Source: Cotesia glomerata
Lineage: Eukaryota; Arthropoda; Insecta; Hymenoptera; Braconidae
Assembly (NCBI RefSeq): GCF_020080835.1
Contig: NC_058158.1
Location: 4,898,001-4,962,000 of the forward strand
Direction: 5' to 3'
DNA length: 64,000 nt
Both the position numbers and the translations under genes were made by a program. The notes below the pieces were generated by a model. That model saw only the letters and a program-made list of their open reading frames with translations. It made no database searches and was not told where the DNA came from. Below are positions 1-10,697 of the stretch, in pieces; positions within the stretch are counted from its first letter, which is position 1, and the number at the start of each line of letters is the position of its first letter.

Positions 1-1543
1 ACATACAATACAAAGTGTGCCTAAACAAACGGCTAGATTAAATAGTAATCTTGGTATTTTGTATGTTGTGGCTTGTCTTTTGGTCAAGCCTCTTCCATAT
101 CTGTAATTTTTTTACACATCATTATCAATTGTAATTAATATTATTTTTATTTTAATCGAATTGTTTAATGGGTAGCTATTGTGAAAGTGAAAAGAGATCA
201 TTTAATTATAAATAAAAATGCTGAATAAATAATTGTAACAAAAAAAAAAAAATTACTCGGCAGTTTTGATGCCAATGTGATGCATAATATCCTAAGTCGT
301 ATACTCTACTCCGATTAATGCTTTTGCGATAACTTTTTTACACGACTCAATCGCCTGCATTAGTAAATAAAATAAATTATTGATAATAATGTTAATATAT
401 TAGTTATTTTATTGTCATACGATATTATTTAACATAATATTCATGTTCATAAATGAGTTACAAATAGAAAAAGGATTGTAGAGATAACACATTTAGGATT
501 ATATGTCATCAAATTTTAATTATTGTATTTTATTTTACTTGTCATTTTATTATTTATTTATGTATCATTTTAGTTTATAAAAATCAATTATATCGAATAT
601 TTTATTAAAAAAAAAAACCATGGCGATGGATTATAAAAATTTCAAACTAATTTATTAATTTTTAAGCTAATTACAAAGATTAGGTCATAATTTATTATTA
701 ATATTGGTGAAAGGCAGTCAATGAACATCGTACTTATTCATAATACTATTAGGTATCACTTTAAACTTAATAGTATTTTATGTAAAGCGTTTAAAAACTT
801 TATACATATTATTGTATTGAAATCACTTAAATCGACATTGGGTTAAATAAAATTTTGTACTCATCTTTTGACTCTTTCAAGGCGTGTATTATTGTACATT
901 CAATCGAATTATTCAAAAATTATTTAATACATAAATTATAATGATAAAGCAACTTAAAAAAACATGACAATATTGTAACTCGGCCAAAATAACGTATAAA
1001 AGCTGTTGTACTTCATTTTTCATTTATCATGAGCGTTGTAATTGTAGCTCTAGTCACCCAGACGTCTTGATGTCTTGACGAAAATTTATGAATATTAATA
1101 AAATAAAAACGGGTGCAATGGAACAGTGTAAATTGATGTTTAAGGGTGTAATTTTAAGAAATAAACTTAAAACGAAAACGATAAAAATTTTAATTTCATT
1201 ATTTTATTGGTCAACGCAGTAGTGTATTAATTGATCTTTTATATTTTAAGTTATCATATTATATTTGAAATAGAATAAATGAAAACATGGAAACAATGTT
1301 TCATTCGAAACATTTCATGGTCATTAATCTTAACCATTTTTTTTTTAATAACAAATTGGCAGAATCTAAATTAAGTTAAATAAAAAAATATTTACTTATA
1401 TTATTATAAAAAAATTTTCGTGATTCTACTCATAACATATTAATATTTTCTTATTAATTATTTTTAACTTTTATTATTATTATTTAATGACATAATAATG
1501 CATAAAAAAAGGAAAAAAACAAAATAGAAACTTAAAAAAAAAA
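1..1543. other. AT-rich non-coding flank
   Basis: No protein-like reading frame or recognisable RNA gene was found here. The stretch is very AT-rich, with short A runs (for example around 240-252 and 608-617) and scattered AATAAA-like words. The right-hand part, next to 1544, is expected to hold the 3' UTR and poly(A) site of the minus-strand GTSF1-like gene: a minus-strand AATAAA-type word lies near 1472. The left part could be the tail of a neighbouring gene outside the window, but nothing visible proves it. Confidence 0.5.
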
Positions 1544-2549
1544 TTAAAGTCTAAATGGTTTGCCACGACCGATGGTACTAATAGTAGATCTCGAATCATC
1601 AGTATCACTATCATATTTAGTGACATATTTTCTTCCTGTAAAACCATAAATTTGTCCACGACCTACACCGTTAACAAAACTAACAACAGACTCGGTATCT
1701 TCGACGTCAGTAATCGCCGATGCTCCCATTTCCAAGTCATCAGTAATTGGTTTTAAACGTCTACCAACTCTTGATAAATTTTCGGCTTTCTGTCTTTGTT
1801 GTATAAATTTTCCACGACCTTGGGCGTACGCACTGCTAACAACAGAATCGATGTCTTCAGCATTTGATTCTTCGGTATATTCCACCATACAAATTTCGGA
1901 TCGTCCCTTAGGTTTTCTCAATTTGGGCATTGGGCTATTATAATATAAGAAAAAAAATATAATTAATTGATTGTTATAAAAAATTAAATATAAAATGTAT
2001 ACTTCAAATTTAACAATTACCTAACTATATCAGAATTTTCGCTAACAATTGATGTAGCAGTGAAGGCATCTGACAAACAGTCATTCCATGATTCGTCGTA
2101 ATGGTCAATACTACTTTCAGCAATGGAAGGTGGCAAAGAATTGATTGATCCATGATTTTTCAATACAAAACCTAATACAATTAAATTAATTAATTACAAG
2201 TATTTATCAATGATATTTTATATTTCAACAATAAACCATTAATTTAAGAAGAAGAATACGTACGAAATTGATCATGATCGATATATTTTCTGTCTGGACA
2301 ATTTTTTATGTGTATTTTCAATTCAGATTCCGACATCAAGTGCGTAGCATTAAATGGACATGTTTCTTTGTAATTAGGCGGAAAATTCTAACCAACAAAA
2401 AATAATAATTAAAAACAAATAAATAAAGGTCTAAATGTATAAAATAAATTTACCTTTGAGCATTTAACCAAGTGCCGTTGCAATCTTGATCGATCAATTA
2501 TATGACTTCTGTCATAAGGACAAATTACAGAATCCAATTCTCTCTGCAT
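1544..2549 (-). CDS. GTSF1: GTSF1/Asterix-like protein with two CHHC zinc fingers
   Basis: Four coding exons: 2549-2454, 2387-2264, 2171-2021 and 1934-1544. All introns are GT-AG and phases are consistent; the sum is 762 nt, 253 aa. Two U11-48K-type CHHC zinc fingers are seen: C10-x5-H16-x9-H26-x3-C30 (ICPYDRSHIIDRSRL...) and C42-x5-H48-x9-H58-x3-C62 (TCPFNATHLMSESEL...). This pair is the signature of gametocyte-specific factor 1 (Drosophila Asterix/CG3893), an RNA-binding nuclear partner of Piwi needed for piRNA-guided transcriptional silencing. An acidic linker with an ESWNDCLSDAF-like aromatic/acidic motif follows, as in the Piwi-binding tail of the family. The C-terminal exon is longer than usual for GTSF1 (about 170 aa in mammals, from memory) and holds three spaced GRG motifs. 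ATG at 2549 was chosen because it directly precedes the first finger. Identity firm; function by homology. Confidence 0.92.
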
Positions 2550-2790
2550 GATTCGAAAGTTAACGATGAAAAAAATTGAAGAAAAACTGACGAATGCTTT
2601 TTCAGACTTGGATATTTATAGCTTGAAGCCCTTTGTTGAAAATTTTCAATGTAGTACCTATGCCTTTTAGTGCAGGGCACACGGAGGCCTGATAGAAAGA
2701 GGACGCTCGCTTTACTGAAGCCACAGTCCAAAAATTGGATACAGGCAACAGAGCGCGCTGCTGTTTCAAAGGTTCCCGTAGATTTAGTAT
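2550..2790 (-). promoter_or_regulatory. Presumed 5' UTR/promoter of the GTSF1-like gene
   Basis: This is the short stretch between the GTSF1-like start codon and an inverted-repeat element at 2791. It is less AT-biased than the surroundings (for example around 2675-2790) and has an open frame, but the frame has no family resemblance and does not continue into the first exon. The position suggests transcription start and 5' UTR; no promoter motif is asserted. Confidence 0.3.
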
Positions 2791-2925
2791 AGGGCCAGTT
2801 TTTCAATCCGGGATAAAATTTTATTCAATGCTAAAATATATCTATATATTTTAGGTACATAGATATACTGACAATAATAATTATATTTTGGATAAAATTT
2901 TATCCCGGATTGAAGAACTGGCCCT
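2791..2925. mobile_element. Palindromic MITE-like element (135 bp)
   Basis: Terminal inverted repeats of about 35 bp flank a short AT-rich core. The left end reads AGGGCCAGTTTTTCAATCCG and the right end, reverse-complemented, reads AGGGCCAGTTCTTCAATCCG; both continue into GGGATAAAATTTTAT with a single mismatch overall. Such near-perfect TIRs without coding capacity indicate a miniature inverted-repeat DNA transposon. No clear target-site duplication is visible, so the superfamily is not assigned. It sits about 240 bp upstream of the GTSF1-like start codon. Confidence 0.75.
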
Positions 2926-3171
2926 TAAAATTCAAATAAAACCTTTAGTGATATTTTTTTGAATATCAAATTTTAAGTATTCATATTTTCTTTATCAAGA
3001 GAATAACAATTATGAATAAAATTAAATTTGTTTTTTGCATTGCTACAGAACTCATCAATATTTTTGATTACCCATTAATAGACTTTCTTTTATTAACTTT
3101 ATGGACTTTGACTTTATTAAAAATCGGCGTTTTTTTATTTTTCTTATCTTTAGAGGGGTCCACTAAACTAC

Positions 3172-3312
3172 TATATAGTATATTACACACCTAGGGAAGT
3201 AAAGTAAGAAATGTCTCAGATCACAAGTAATTGTTGGCCGAGGCGAAGCCGAGGTCAACAAACATGTGATCTGAGGCTTTCTTATTTACTTCCCGTGGAG
3301 TGTATACTATTT
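3172..3312. repeat. Long hairpin repeat with a GC-rich loop
   Basis: The core 3194-3294 folds on itself: the left arm GGGAAGTAAAGTAAGAAATG continuing to CTCAGATCACA pairs with a right arm ending CTTTCTTATTTACTTCCC. Weaker pairing extends outwards to the TATAGTATA/TATACTAT flanks. The loop carries a duplicated CCGAGG word (GCCGAGGCGAAGCCGAGG), GC-rich in an AT-rich setting. No coding potential. It is probably a MITE or another palindromic repeat; no terminal duplication was identified. Confidence 0.65.
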
Positions 3313-3985
3313 TTTTGCTCGACGAAGGTGTTTATGAATTATGTGTTGAAATTCATGCATTTCAGTTTCCTTTCCTCCCAGAATGATGTACTGAATTATT
3401 TTTATTGATATTGTTTCGCAATAATCGATGGACACCTATTTCCAAATTTTCAAACTCAAATTTTTATGAATTTACAGAAAACTCGTGCTTTCATGGACGT
3501 AACATTGATGGCTATGGAGTAAAAGAAGTTTTGAGTAAGCCTGTGAGTGTGCCAGTAGAAGTACTATTTTTTTTTTTTTTTTTTTTTAATAATAATAATA
3601 TAATTTTTTAAAGCGTGTAGGTAGGTTTTTCTTAAGTACTTATAATTTTTTTGAAATCAATTATAAGAGCATACGTACGCCATCTGAGAATCATTAAATA
3701 CGATATTAAACCTTATTTAAATTTACCGCTCGCGGAGGAATACAAGTTCCAAGTCTCTGGTTGTTGACGAATGGGCAGTGAATAGATATATAAAATAGGA
3801 TAAAAATCCCGAACGAACCCGAGGTTTATTCTGTTTATTCTCCGGCTGGGACGACTAATGTGTGATCTTGTTTATGTCACAAGTCAAATTAAACTTAGCA
3901 GTTATCCTAACTCTCTAGCAATTGCAATAAGTGCATACACGTTTTTAATAAATTAAAAATAAAATTGTTTACATAGAACTTAAAA

Positions 3986-4379
3986 ATGTTTGATGGTGAT
4001 TTTAAAACCGATAGTATTCAAGATTTATCAGAAGTAACAGAACCTAAATTTTCAAATCCAGAAATGCAAGAAGCTCGTGCATTTCTACGTGAAAGATACT
4101 TGCGTTTTATGAATGGGATTATTGGTAAATATTAACAATTATTATTCATAATTTTTAATTAAATTTATCCATTACTCATAATTATAATTTTTAGGATCCA
4201 AAGCGAATTTTTATCTCTACGAAAACTCACATGTGTCAGGAGAATTTCGTGGATGTGATGTTGACTGTTTGGAATTATTCGTTCATAATTTAAAAACACC
4301 ACTGGGAGTTGTTCCGGAGGCTATTCTACGAGCTACTGATGTGATAAGTTTTACAATAAATGACATTAAAGCGCAATAA
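3986..4379 (+). CDS. GEMIN7: Gem-associated protein 7 (Gemin7)
   Basis: Two exons, 3986-4124 and 4195-4379, with a 70-nt GT-AG intron; 324 nt, 107 aa. The protein has an ARAFLRERYLRFMNGIIGSK segment followed by an Sm-like beta-strand core (NFYLYENSHVSGEFRGCDVD) and the hallmark LKTPLGVVPEAILRATDV-I-F end. This matches Gemin7, which pairs with Gemin6 as an Sm-fold heterodimer in the SMN complex that loads Sm rings on spliceosomal snRNAs in the cytoplasm and Cajal bodies. Length and domain content are normal for the family. The gene is divergent from the GTSF1-like gene and ends 91 bp from the convergent MED30 stop codon. An AATAAA hexamer (4375-4380) overlaps the stop codon (4377-4379). Identification rests on the conserved core and is firm. 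Confidence 0.92.
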
Positions 4380-4470
4380 ATGTACAATAACAATTATTTG
4401 AATTTTATTTAATTTTGATTAATGTAAAATAACTTATTTTTATAGTTACACGTAGGTAGAAAATTTAATT

Positions 4471-5938
4471 TTAAGATCTTCGCATATGCAACATTGTATT
4501 TATTTCGGAAATAATTCGTCTTAAGTGATCGATTATCTCTTTGAGATGTCGATTTTTTGCTGTGACTTGCTGAAATAAAGCATTGACATCTTATTTATTA
4601 TTTGATACTTTTGTATTTCAAGAAGAATAAATAAAAATTAACTTACGTCGATCAATTCTTTACGTTCTTCACAAGCGAGTCGATACGGTTCTGATGTTTT
4701 TTTCTCATCAGACTTCATATCCCACTCCTCTTTCAGAGGTATTAAGCTCTCAATATGTGTGTACTCCATACCCTGAAGTTGACAGTTTTCATTACACTTG
4801 TCATATACAAGTCGCAAACGTCTTAAAAGTAAAATATTCATTCTTATTTGATCATTTAACTTTGCTTTCTTATCATTTGCTGCTGTTGCACTTTGAGATG
4901 TTCCTGAAATATTAAAATTAAAAAAAAAAAATTAATTAACTTTTGATAATTATTAAAGGTTTTAATTATAAAAAAAAAAAATTATACTGAAATTAGCAGA
5001 CATCTAAAAATTTTTGGAATTTTTATAATTAATCAATTATATGACATTAAAGTTAGTAGCCACTTGACTATTTTTTAATTTTTTTAACAAATAAATTTGC
5101 TCCAAAAGATTATTTTTGAAAAATTGGATTTTTAATTTTTAAAAATTTCTAAATGTCAATTTTTTTTTACCATAATTTACTTGTTAGAAAAATTTTTAAA
5201 ATTATCAAATATCTGCTAAATTAATTTTCATATCAATCATATATTAAAAAAAAATTAGCATTTTTAATTTTGTAAAATTTCTACACATGGAATTTTTTAA
5301 TTAAATTTTTTTCATCTCAATTTAATTGTTAGAAAAATTTTTAAAATTATCAAATATCTGCTAAATTAATTTTCATATCAATTATATATTAAAAAAAAAT
5401 TAGCATTTTTAATTTTGTAAAATTTCTACACATGGAATTTTTTAATTAAATTTTTTTCATTACAATTTAATTGTTAAAAAAATCTAAAAACTTGTTAAAT
5501 GTCTGTTAAATTTAAGATCATAAAAATTTACCATTAGGAGGATGAATAACTTTGAGAATTTGAAAAATTTCTAGTGCACGACTGACAATATCTTGTACAG
5601 TTTCCTGTCCTAATTTGCACAAGCTGACAGTATTGAATTCTTTGTTTTGCTGTTGCTGCTGTTGTTGCTGTTGCTGTTGCTGCTGTTGTTGCTGTTGTTG
5701 CTGCTGCTGCTGCTGTTGTTGTTGTTGTTGTTGCTGTTGTTGTTGTTGTTGTTGTTGCTGTTGCTGTTGTTGTTGCTGTTGTTGTTGCTGTTGCTGTTGC
5801 TGTTGTTGCTGTGGTGGTTGCTGAGGAACTTGAGGCTGTTGCTGAGGGACTTGAGGCTGAATTTGAGGAACAGATGCCTGAGGTGTCTGAACTTGATTGA
5901 CAGCTTGAGTATTCTGAGGAACAAGAGTTGCTTGTTGC

Positions 5939-5978
<40 letters not shown>

Positions 5979-6276
5979 GCTGTTGCTGTAACTGCATTTG
6001 CTGTTGTTGCATCTGCTGGAGTTGCTGCTGCATAAGAGTTTGCTGTGCTAATTGTTGACGCTGTTGAGTCATGACTTGCTGGGCCATCGGATTGGGGCCA
6101 ACATTTCCACCCATTCCGGCTCCAAATTGCTGAGGATTTACCAAACCTGATGGCAAACCTCCTTGCTGCGGACCCATCAACTCTGGCACCATTTGGCCAC
6201 CACCAAACTGGTTTATCATCGCTTGCTGCTGAGCTGCCGGGAAACCCGATGGGAAAGACGGTTGTTGTCCAGCCAT
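4471..6276 (-). CDS. MED30: Mediator complex subunit 30 with long polyglutamine leader
   Basis: Three exons, 6276-5532, 4903-4647 and 4569-4471, in phase; 1101 nt, 366 aa. Residues from about 211 on match MED30: NTVSLCKLGQETVQDIVSRA, then RRLRLVYDKCNENC, then a C-terminal helix KNRHLKEIIDHLRRIISEIN ending MLHMRRS. MED30 is a metazoan subunit of Mediator, the bridge between activators and RNA polymerase II in the nucleus. The N-terminal 210 residues are low-complexity: Gly/Pro/Met/Gln-rich, with a Q tract near 95-115 and a pure 55-Gln tract encoded at 5647-5811 by mixed CAA and CAG. Human MED30 is about 178 aa and lacks this leader (from memory); fly MED30 is also Gln-rich. Start chosen at the MAGQQPSFPSG methionine, the first of the open frame. 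Divergent from ELMO, start codons about 550 bp apart. Identity firm. Confidence 0.92.
4985..5525. mobile_element. AT-rich MITE copy with an internal 145-bp tandem duplication
   Basis: Intron 1 of MED30 is almost filled by this element. The left end (ACTGAAATTAGCAGACATC at about 4987) and the right end (ATGTCTGTTAAATTTAAGATC at about 5500) are inverted relative to each other and match the ends of copies at 13838-14030 and 33741-33955. Internally a 145-bp unit is tandemly duplicated (5181-5325 and 5326-5470). No coding capacity. The class is inferred from the shared inverted ends; no superfamily is claimed. Confidence 0.55.
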
Positions 6277-6822
6277 CCCAGTAATCCTCTTATTGTTTTT
6301 TTATTCTAAAAAAAATATATTCTCTTATCAAGACAATACTTTAATAAAAATATAAATTTTTGTTGTTGTTTTTAATATTTTTAATCTTATCTGTGTAACC
6401 TCTAAAAAATTTTAAAATTTTAGAATTTTAAAATTCTTATTTATTGACACCTCCATAAAATATTTTAAAATTTTTTTCATGAAGAAAAACATTTATTAAT
6501 TGTTACTTACTATTTTATTATAATGTTTATTACATTGTTATAATATAAACAAAAACAGTATTAACTTTTGTCTTTCATTATTTTTAGAATTCTAAAATAT
6601 ATATCATAAAATATCTTCTTTATCAATTAGCAGTAAAATAGTTTCTTCTGCAATGTAACATATATAATAAATATAATATATATTAGTAGTATTCATAAAA
6701 ATGGTTGTCACGTTAGCATGACACATTGTCTTTGTCATCAGTTTTTTTAATAATTAAAAAAAATAAAAATATAATTTTACCAAAATAACTTTAATTGATA
6801 AATGTATACACAAGCAATTAAA
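6277..6822. promoter_or_regulatory. Divergent promoter region of MED30 and ELMO
   Basis: The 546 bp between the two start codons must hold both transcription starts and 5' UTRs unless upstream exons exist. The sequence is AT-rich with T runs and ATATAT words and has no protein-like frame. An in-frame upstream ATG for ELMO lies at 6802. No specific core promoter element is claimed. Confidence 0.4.
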
Positions 6823-9800
6823 ATGCCAGTGCAAAAAGATTTAAATATTGTTAAGATTGCCGTTCAGATGACAGGCCAAATGCCTCAATTGATTGAATTC
6901 AATCAAAAACAACCATTGGCTGGAATAATACAAGTAAGTTAATTGATAAAATTATTTTTATTAATTAAGCTACAAATATTTATCTTGTAATATTAAATTA
7001 TATTATTACTTTACTAGTATTGTTATTATTATTATTATAGGGCCTTTGCAATGAATGGAGTCTTACTGATCCAGAGACGTATTCTCTTCAATTTTCTGAA
7101 AATAACAATCAAAACTACATAACTGAAAAAAATAGAAATGAAATAAAAAATGGAAGTGTTTTAAGACTGGAACATTCGCCTAGTAAAACAGCTGGTGATA
7201 TTTTACACAAATTAAATAATGGAACAGCTGAGGATAAATTAGCAGCGTTACAAAAATTAAGTACTCTTAGTAATGACATTACTTTTGCACATGAGTTTAT
7301 AAATAAACAAGGACTAGCCCTAATTATATCACAAGTAAGTTTTTTTTTTTTAGCAAGAAAGATATTTATTAAATTAATTAATTTTGTTAAATTTATTTTG
7401 ATAGACTGAGTCAGGAAAATTTAAATCAACATCATTAGCATGCTCTCTTCAATCATTTGTCGAGCTAATGGATCACGGAATAGTATCTTGGGACATTTTG
7501 GAGCCTCCGTTCATAAACAAAGTCGCGAGTTATGTAAATAATCAATCAGTGGCTCAAGATTCTAATGTAATTGAGGCATCTTTGAGCATCCTCGAAAATA
7601 TAGTCCTGAATTCGTCTGGCAAATACGGTTTAGTCGAGAAAGAAGTCACATTTCCGAATCTCGTGATGCATTTGCAAAGCATGTCACCACAGATTCAGCA
7701 AAATACAATTGCATTGATAAATGCACTATTTTTGAAAGCCGACTTGATAAAGAGGCGCGCTGTAGCAGCAACACTTCAATCTAAGCAAGTGCGTAATGTT
7801 TTTCTCACCAACGTAATACAGTCGACCGGCCAAGTTGGCACTGAAATGGCTCACCAGCTCTACGTCTTACAAACGTTGGTGCTGAGTTTGCTCGAGCAAC
7901 GTATGATGACCAAAATGGACCCACAGGATCAGGATGCGCATGATAAAATTAAAGAATTACGTCGTATTGCTTTTGACACTGAGGGGAACGTCAGCAGCGG
8001 TGATGTTGCTGCACGCAAGCAAGGTCTTTTTGCCAAAGATTATAAAAAATTGGGCTTTAAATATGACATTAATCCTGCGTTGGATTTCAACGGGACGCCG
8101 CCTGGTATGCTGGCGCTTGATTGCATGATTTATTTTGCTAGGAATCATACTGAGTCGTACACCAAAGTCGTTTTGGAACATTCTTGTCGTGCTGATGAAC
8201 ATGAATGTCCTTTTGGTAGGACTAGTGTTGAACTTGTTAAATTATTATGCGAGGTAATTTAATTTTTAGTCTATTTAAATTAATTATAAAATAATTAAAA
8301 ATATTATCTATATTATTAAGAGAATAAGAAAAATTTTGTGTCCAGGATAGTCATATGATAAAATCGGTTTTTTTAATGAAGTTTAGTGTCATTGCAAAGG
8401 TCTTGACTTGAATTTGTGCCTTTTAAAGGTTTCATGAAAAATATATAAAAATACATGTGGGTACTCAAATGAAAGATCTCGATGAGTGTAACATCGGGAT
8501 GAGCTGATATCTTTAAAAACATCAATAGTTAAGAAAGTACAGTACAATTTAACATAATTAAAAAACGACCTTGTATCTTGAAAACTATTGACATTTTTAA
8601 CGATATAAGCTCACCCCTATATTACACTCATCGAGACCTTTCATTTGAGTACCCACATCAATTTTTCATATTTTTATATATATATTATATACATGTATAT
8701 ATGAAAAATATATCAAAATGCATGTGGGTACTCAAATGAAAGGTCTCGATGAGTGTAACGTCAGAATGAGCTTATATCTTTAAAAATGTCAATATTTAAG
8801 AAAGTACAATGCAATTTAACAAAAGTCATTATTATATTTAATAAAGCAAGTTTACAAGTCACGGTAGTCACATAGTGACTGCAAGGTTGCTAGTTTAGTT
8901 ATTAATTTGTAATTAATTAATTATTCTAAAGGTATTGAGGATTGGAGAAGCACCGAGTGAACAAGGCCAGTCATATCACCCAATGTTTTTCACTCACGAT
9001 CATCCCTTCGAAGAATTTTACTGTGTGTGTATCATCTTGCTGAACAAAACGTGGAAAGAAATGCGGGCTACTACGGAAGATTTCGTCAAAGTGTTTTCCG
9101 TAGTGCGTGAGCAAATCACTCGCGCTCTCCAATGCAAACCAACGGGACTAGATAAATTTAGAAATAAATTGCAACAGCTTACGTACTCAACGATCACCAA
9201 CTTGTGGCAACAGGAAAGAACTAACCGAGAAGAGTGGGAGAGTCATGCAAAGCCGATTGTTGAATTACGAGAGCAAATAACCCCTGAAATACTTGACCTT
9301 ATTCAGCAGCAGCGATTGGGCTTCCTGGTAGAAGGCACCAGGTTTACTAAATACAGTGCTAGAGGCCAGGTAATTTTTATTAACAATAATAATTCATTTA
9401 GTTTATTAATTTATTTTATTTTTACTTTACACAGAGAATAAAAGATAAATTTTGGTACGTTCGTTTGTCGCCAAATCACAAAGTGTTTCATTATGGTGAT
9501 TGCGATGAAAAATCAGTCCCTACAATTGATGATCTTCCGATGAAACTCGCTGTCGTTGACATACGTGGACTGCTTATCGGAAGAGACTGTCCACATATGA
9601 AAGATTTGCAGAGACGAAAGACTACTCATCAGTTGGCATTTTCGCTGGTGCTAGATTCAGTTGAAGTATCTAATTTAGACTTCGTGGCACCGGATGAACA
9701 AGTTTTTGATTATTGGACTGATGGTATCAATGCGTTACTTGGTATGTAATTTATTTACAACATAATTAAAATTTTTTTAATTTATTACATCATTTAATAT

Positions 9801-9976
9801 AAATAAATTTTTAAGGAAACAAAATGACAAGTAAAGAAACGGAAAATGACTTAGAAACACTTTTATCAATGGATATTAAATTAAGATTACTTGATGCTGA
9901 GGGTATTGACATCCCCCAAGATCCACCACCAGTACCAGAACCACCACCAAATTACGATTTCTGCTTTGAACTTTAA
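6823..9976 (+). CDS. Ced-12: ELMO/Ced-12 engulfment and cell motility protein
   Basis: Six exons: 6823-6933, 7041-7334, 7405-8253, 8932-9369, 9435-9741, 9816-9976; 2160 nt, 719 aa, all GT-AG and in phase. The ubiquitin-like/RBD-type N-terminus (DLNIVKIAVQMTG...) is followed by the ELMO armadillo-like region (FVELMDHGIVSWDILEPPF), the ELMO domain (MMTKMDPQDQDAHDK, KLGFKYDINPALDF, TPPGMLALDCM, HECPFGRTSVELVKLL, FTHDHPFEEFYC), a PH domain (DKFWYVRLSPNHKVFHYGD to about residue 665) and a PxxP tail (PPPVPEPPPNYDF) that binds DOCK SH3 domains. ELMO with DOCK180/Myoblast city acts as a bipartite Rac GEF in apoptotic-cell engulfment, cell migration and myoblast fusion. Length equals that of human ELMO1 (about 727 aa). 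The start MPVQKD is preferred over the in-frame ATG at 6802 because family members start at this point. Intron 3 holds a Helitron. Confidence 0.95.
8307..8893 (+). mobile_element. Non-autonomous Helitron, copy 1 (587 bp, in ELMO intron 3)
   Basis: The 5' end is TCTATATTATTAAGAGAATA right after an A. The 3' end is a hairpin (AGTCAC/GTGACT arms, about 8866-8880) followed 9 nt later by CTAG and then T at 8894. TC start, subterminal 3' hairpin, CTAG end and A|T target without duplication are the Helitron hallmarks. Both ends match copies 2 and 3. The interior holds one long palindrome plus a half copy, with arms containing GTGGGTACTCAAATGAAAG and an ATAT-rich loop. No Rep/helicase coding. It fills 587 of the 678 nt of the intron, in the sense direction of ELMO, leaving 53 bp upstream and 38 bp before the acceptor. 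Confidence 0.88.
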
Positions 9977-10697
9977 GATATTATTAGATTGTAAGTTACC
10001 AAATAAGTTATGAGTTTAAAGGCTTTTTTTAAATGACTATTACGTACAAGAAAATTTTTTTAGAAATTTTAACGTTTCATTTAATGATTAATCAAATGAT
10101 AAAAACTATAATTTCCAATCATGTTTCATAGTAATTTTTTACTAAACTTATTTTATTATAAATAATAACAATTACCAATTAACTCCAAAGTAATAAGCAA
10201 CGATTTTGTGTTTTTTTTAACTGGGATTGATGCAGTATATTCTACCAAAGATTTTAAAACGTAAAGTAAAAATTATTGCAAGCATTTTTTATTTATCGAT
10301 ATTAAAAACAATAAAAACATTTTTTTTCTACTAAAAAATATTTACATTGCAAATATTAATTCTTTATATAGCATATATTTGTATTTTTATATTTTAAAAA
10401 TGTTTAATAATATCCAAATATTATAATTATTACATAAAATTATATTATCAACTAATTAATTAATTAATTAATTAACTTATACCTTTATATCTTTACTCAT
10501 TTTGTCAGTATTTTTTAAGTAATAAAAATGACATATTGATATTATAATAAATTATAAAGATGCTATTGAATCATGATATTTTTTAATTATTTGTGCGTGT
10601 GTAACGTTTTATCTAAGTATTATTTTGTAGCGTATTATAGTTTAGTGTAAAATAAATGATTGAGGTGGGAAAAAAAGTAAATAAGTAAAGTAAGTTT
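9977..10697. other. Convergent intergenic region ELMO/Patsas
   Basis: This stretch of about 720 bp lies between two converging stop codons. It is AT-rich with no protein-like frame, and contains a short (TTAA)n-like tract around 10450-10475. It presumably carries the 3' UTRs of ELMO (plus) and Patsas (minus). AATAAA-type words occur on both strands, but individual poly(A) sites cannot be chosen from sequence alone. Confidence 0.5.

Noticed and set aside
2525..2806. Minus-strand 93-codon frame above the GTSF1-like gene
   Set aside because: It is in a different frame from exon 1, overlaps the palindromic element and has no similarity; more likely 5' UTR/promoter.
3012..3611. Three short plus-strand frames between GTSF1 and Gemin7
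   Set aside because: Composition is AT-driven, the frames run through a hairpin repeat and a poly-T run, and no family is recognised.
5615..5991. Long poly-Cys and poly-Leu reading frames on the plus strand, and a poly-Ser/Asn frame on the minus strand
   Set aside because: They are out-of-frame or antisense readings of the CAA/CAG tract of MED30 and have no independent support.
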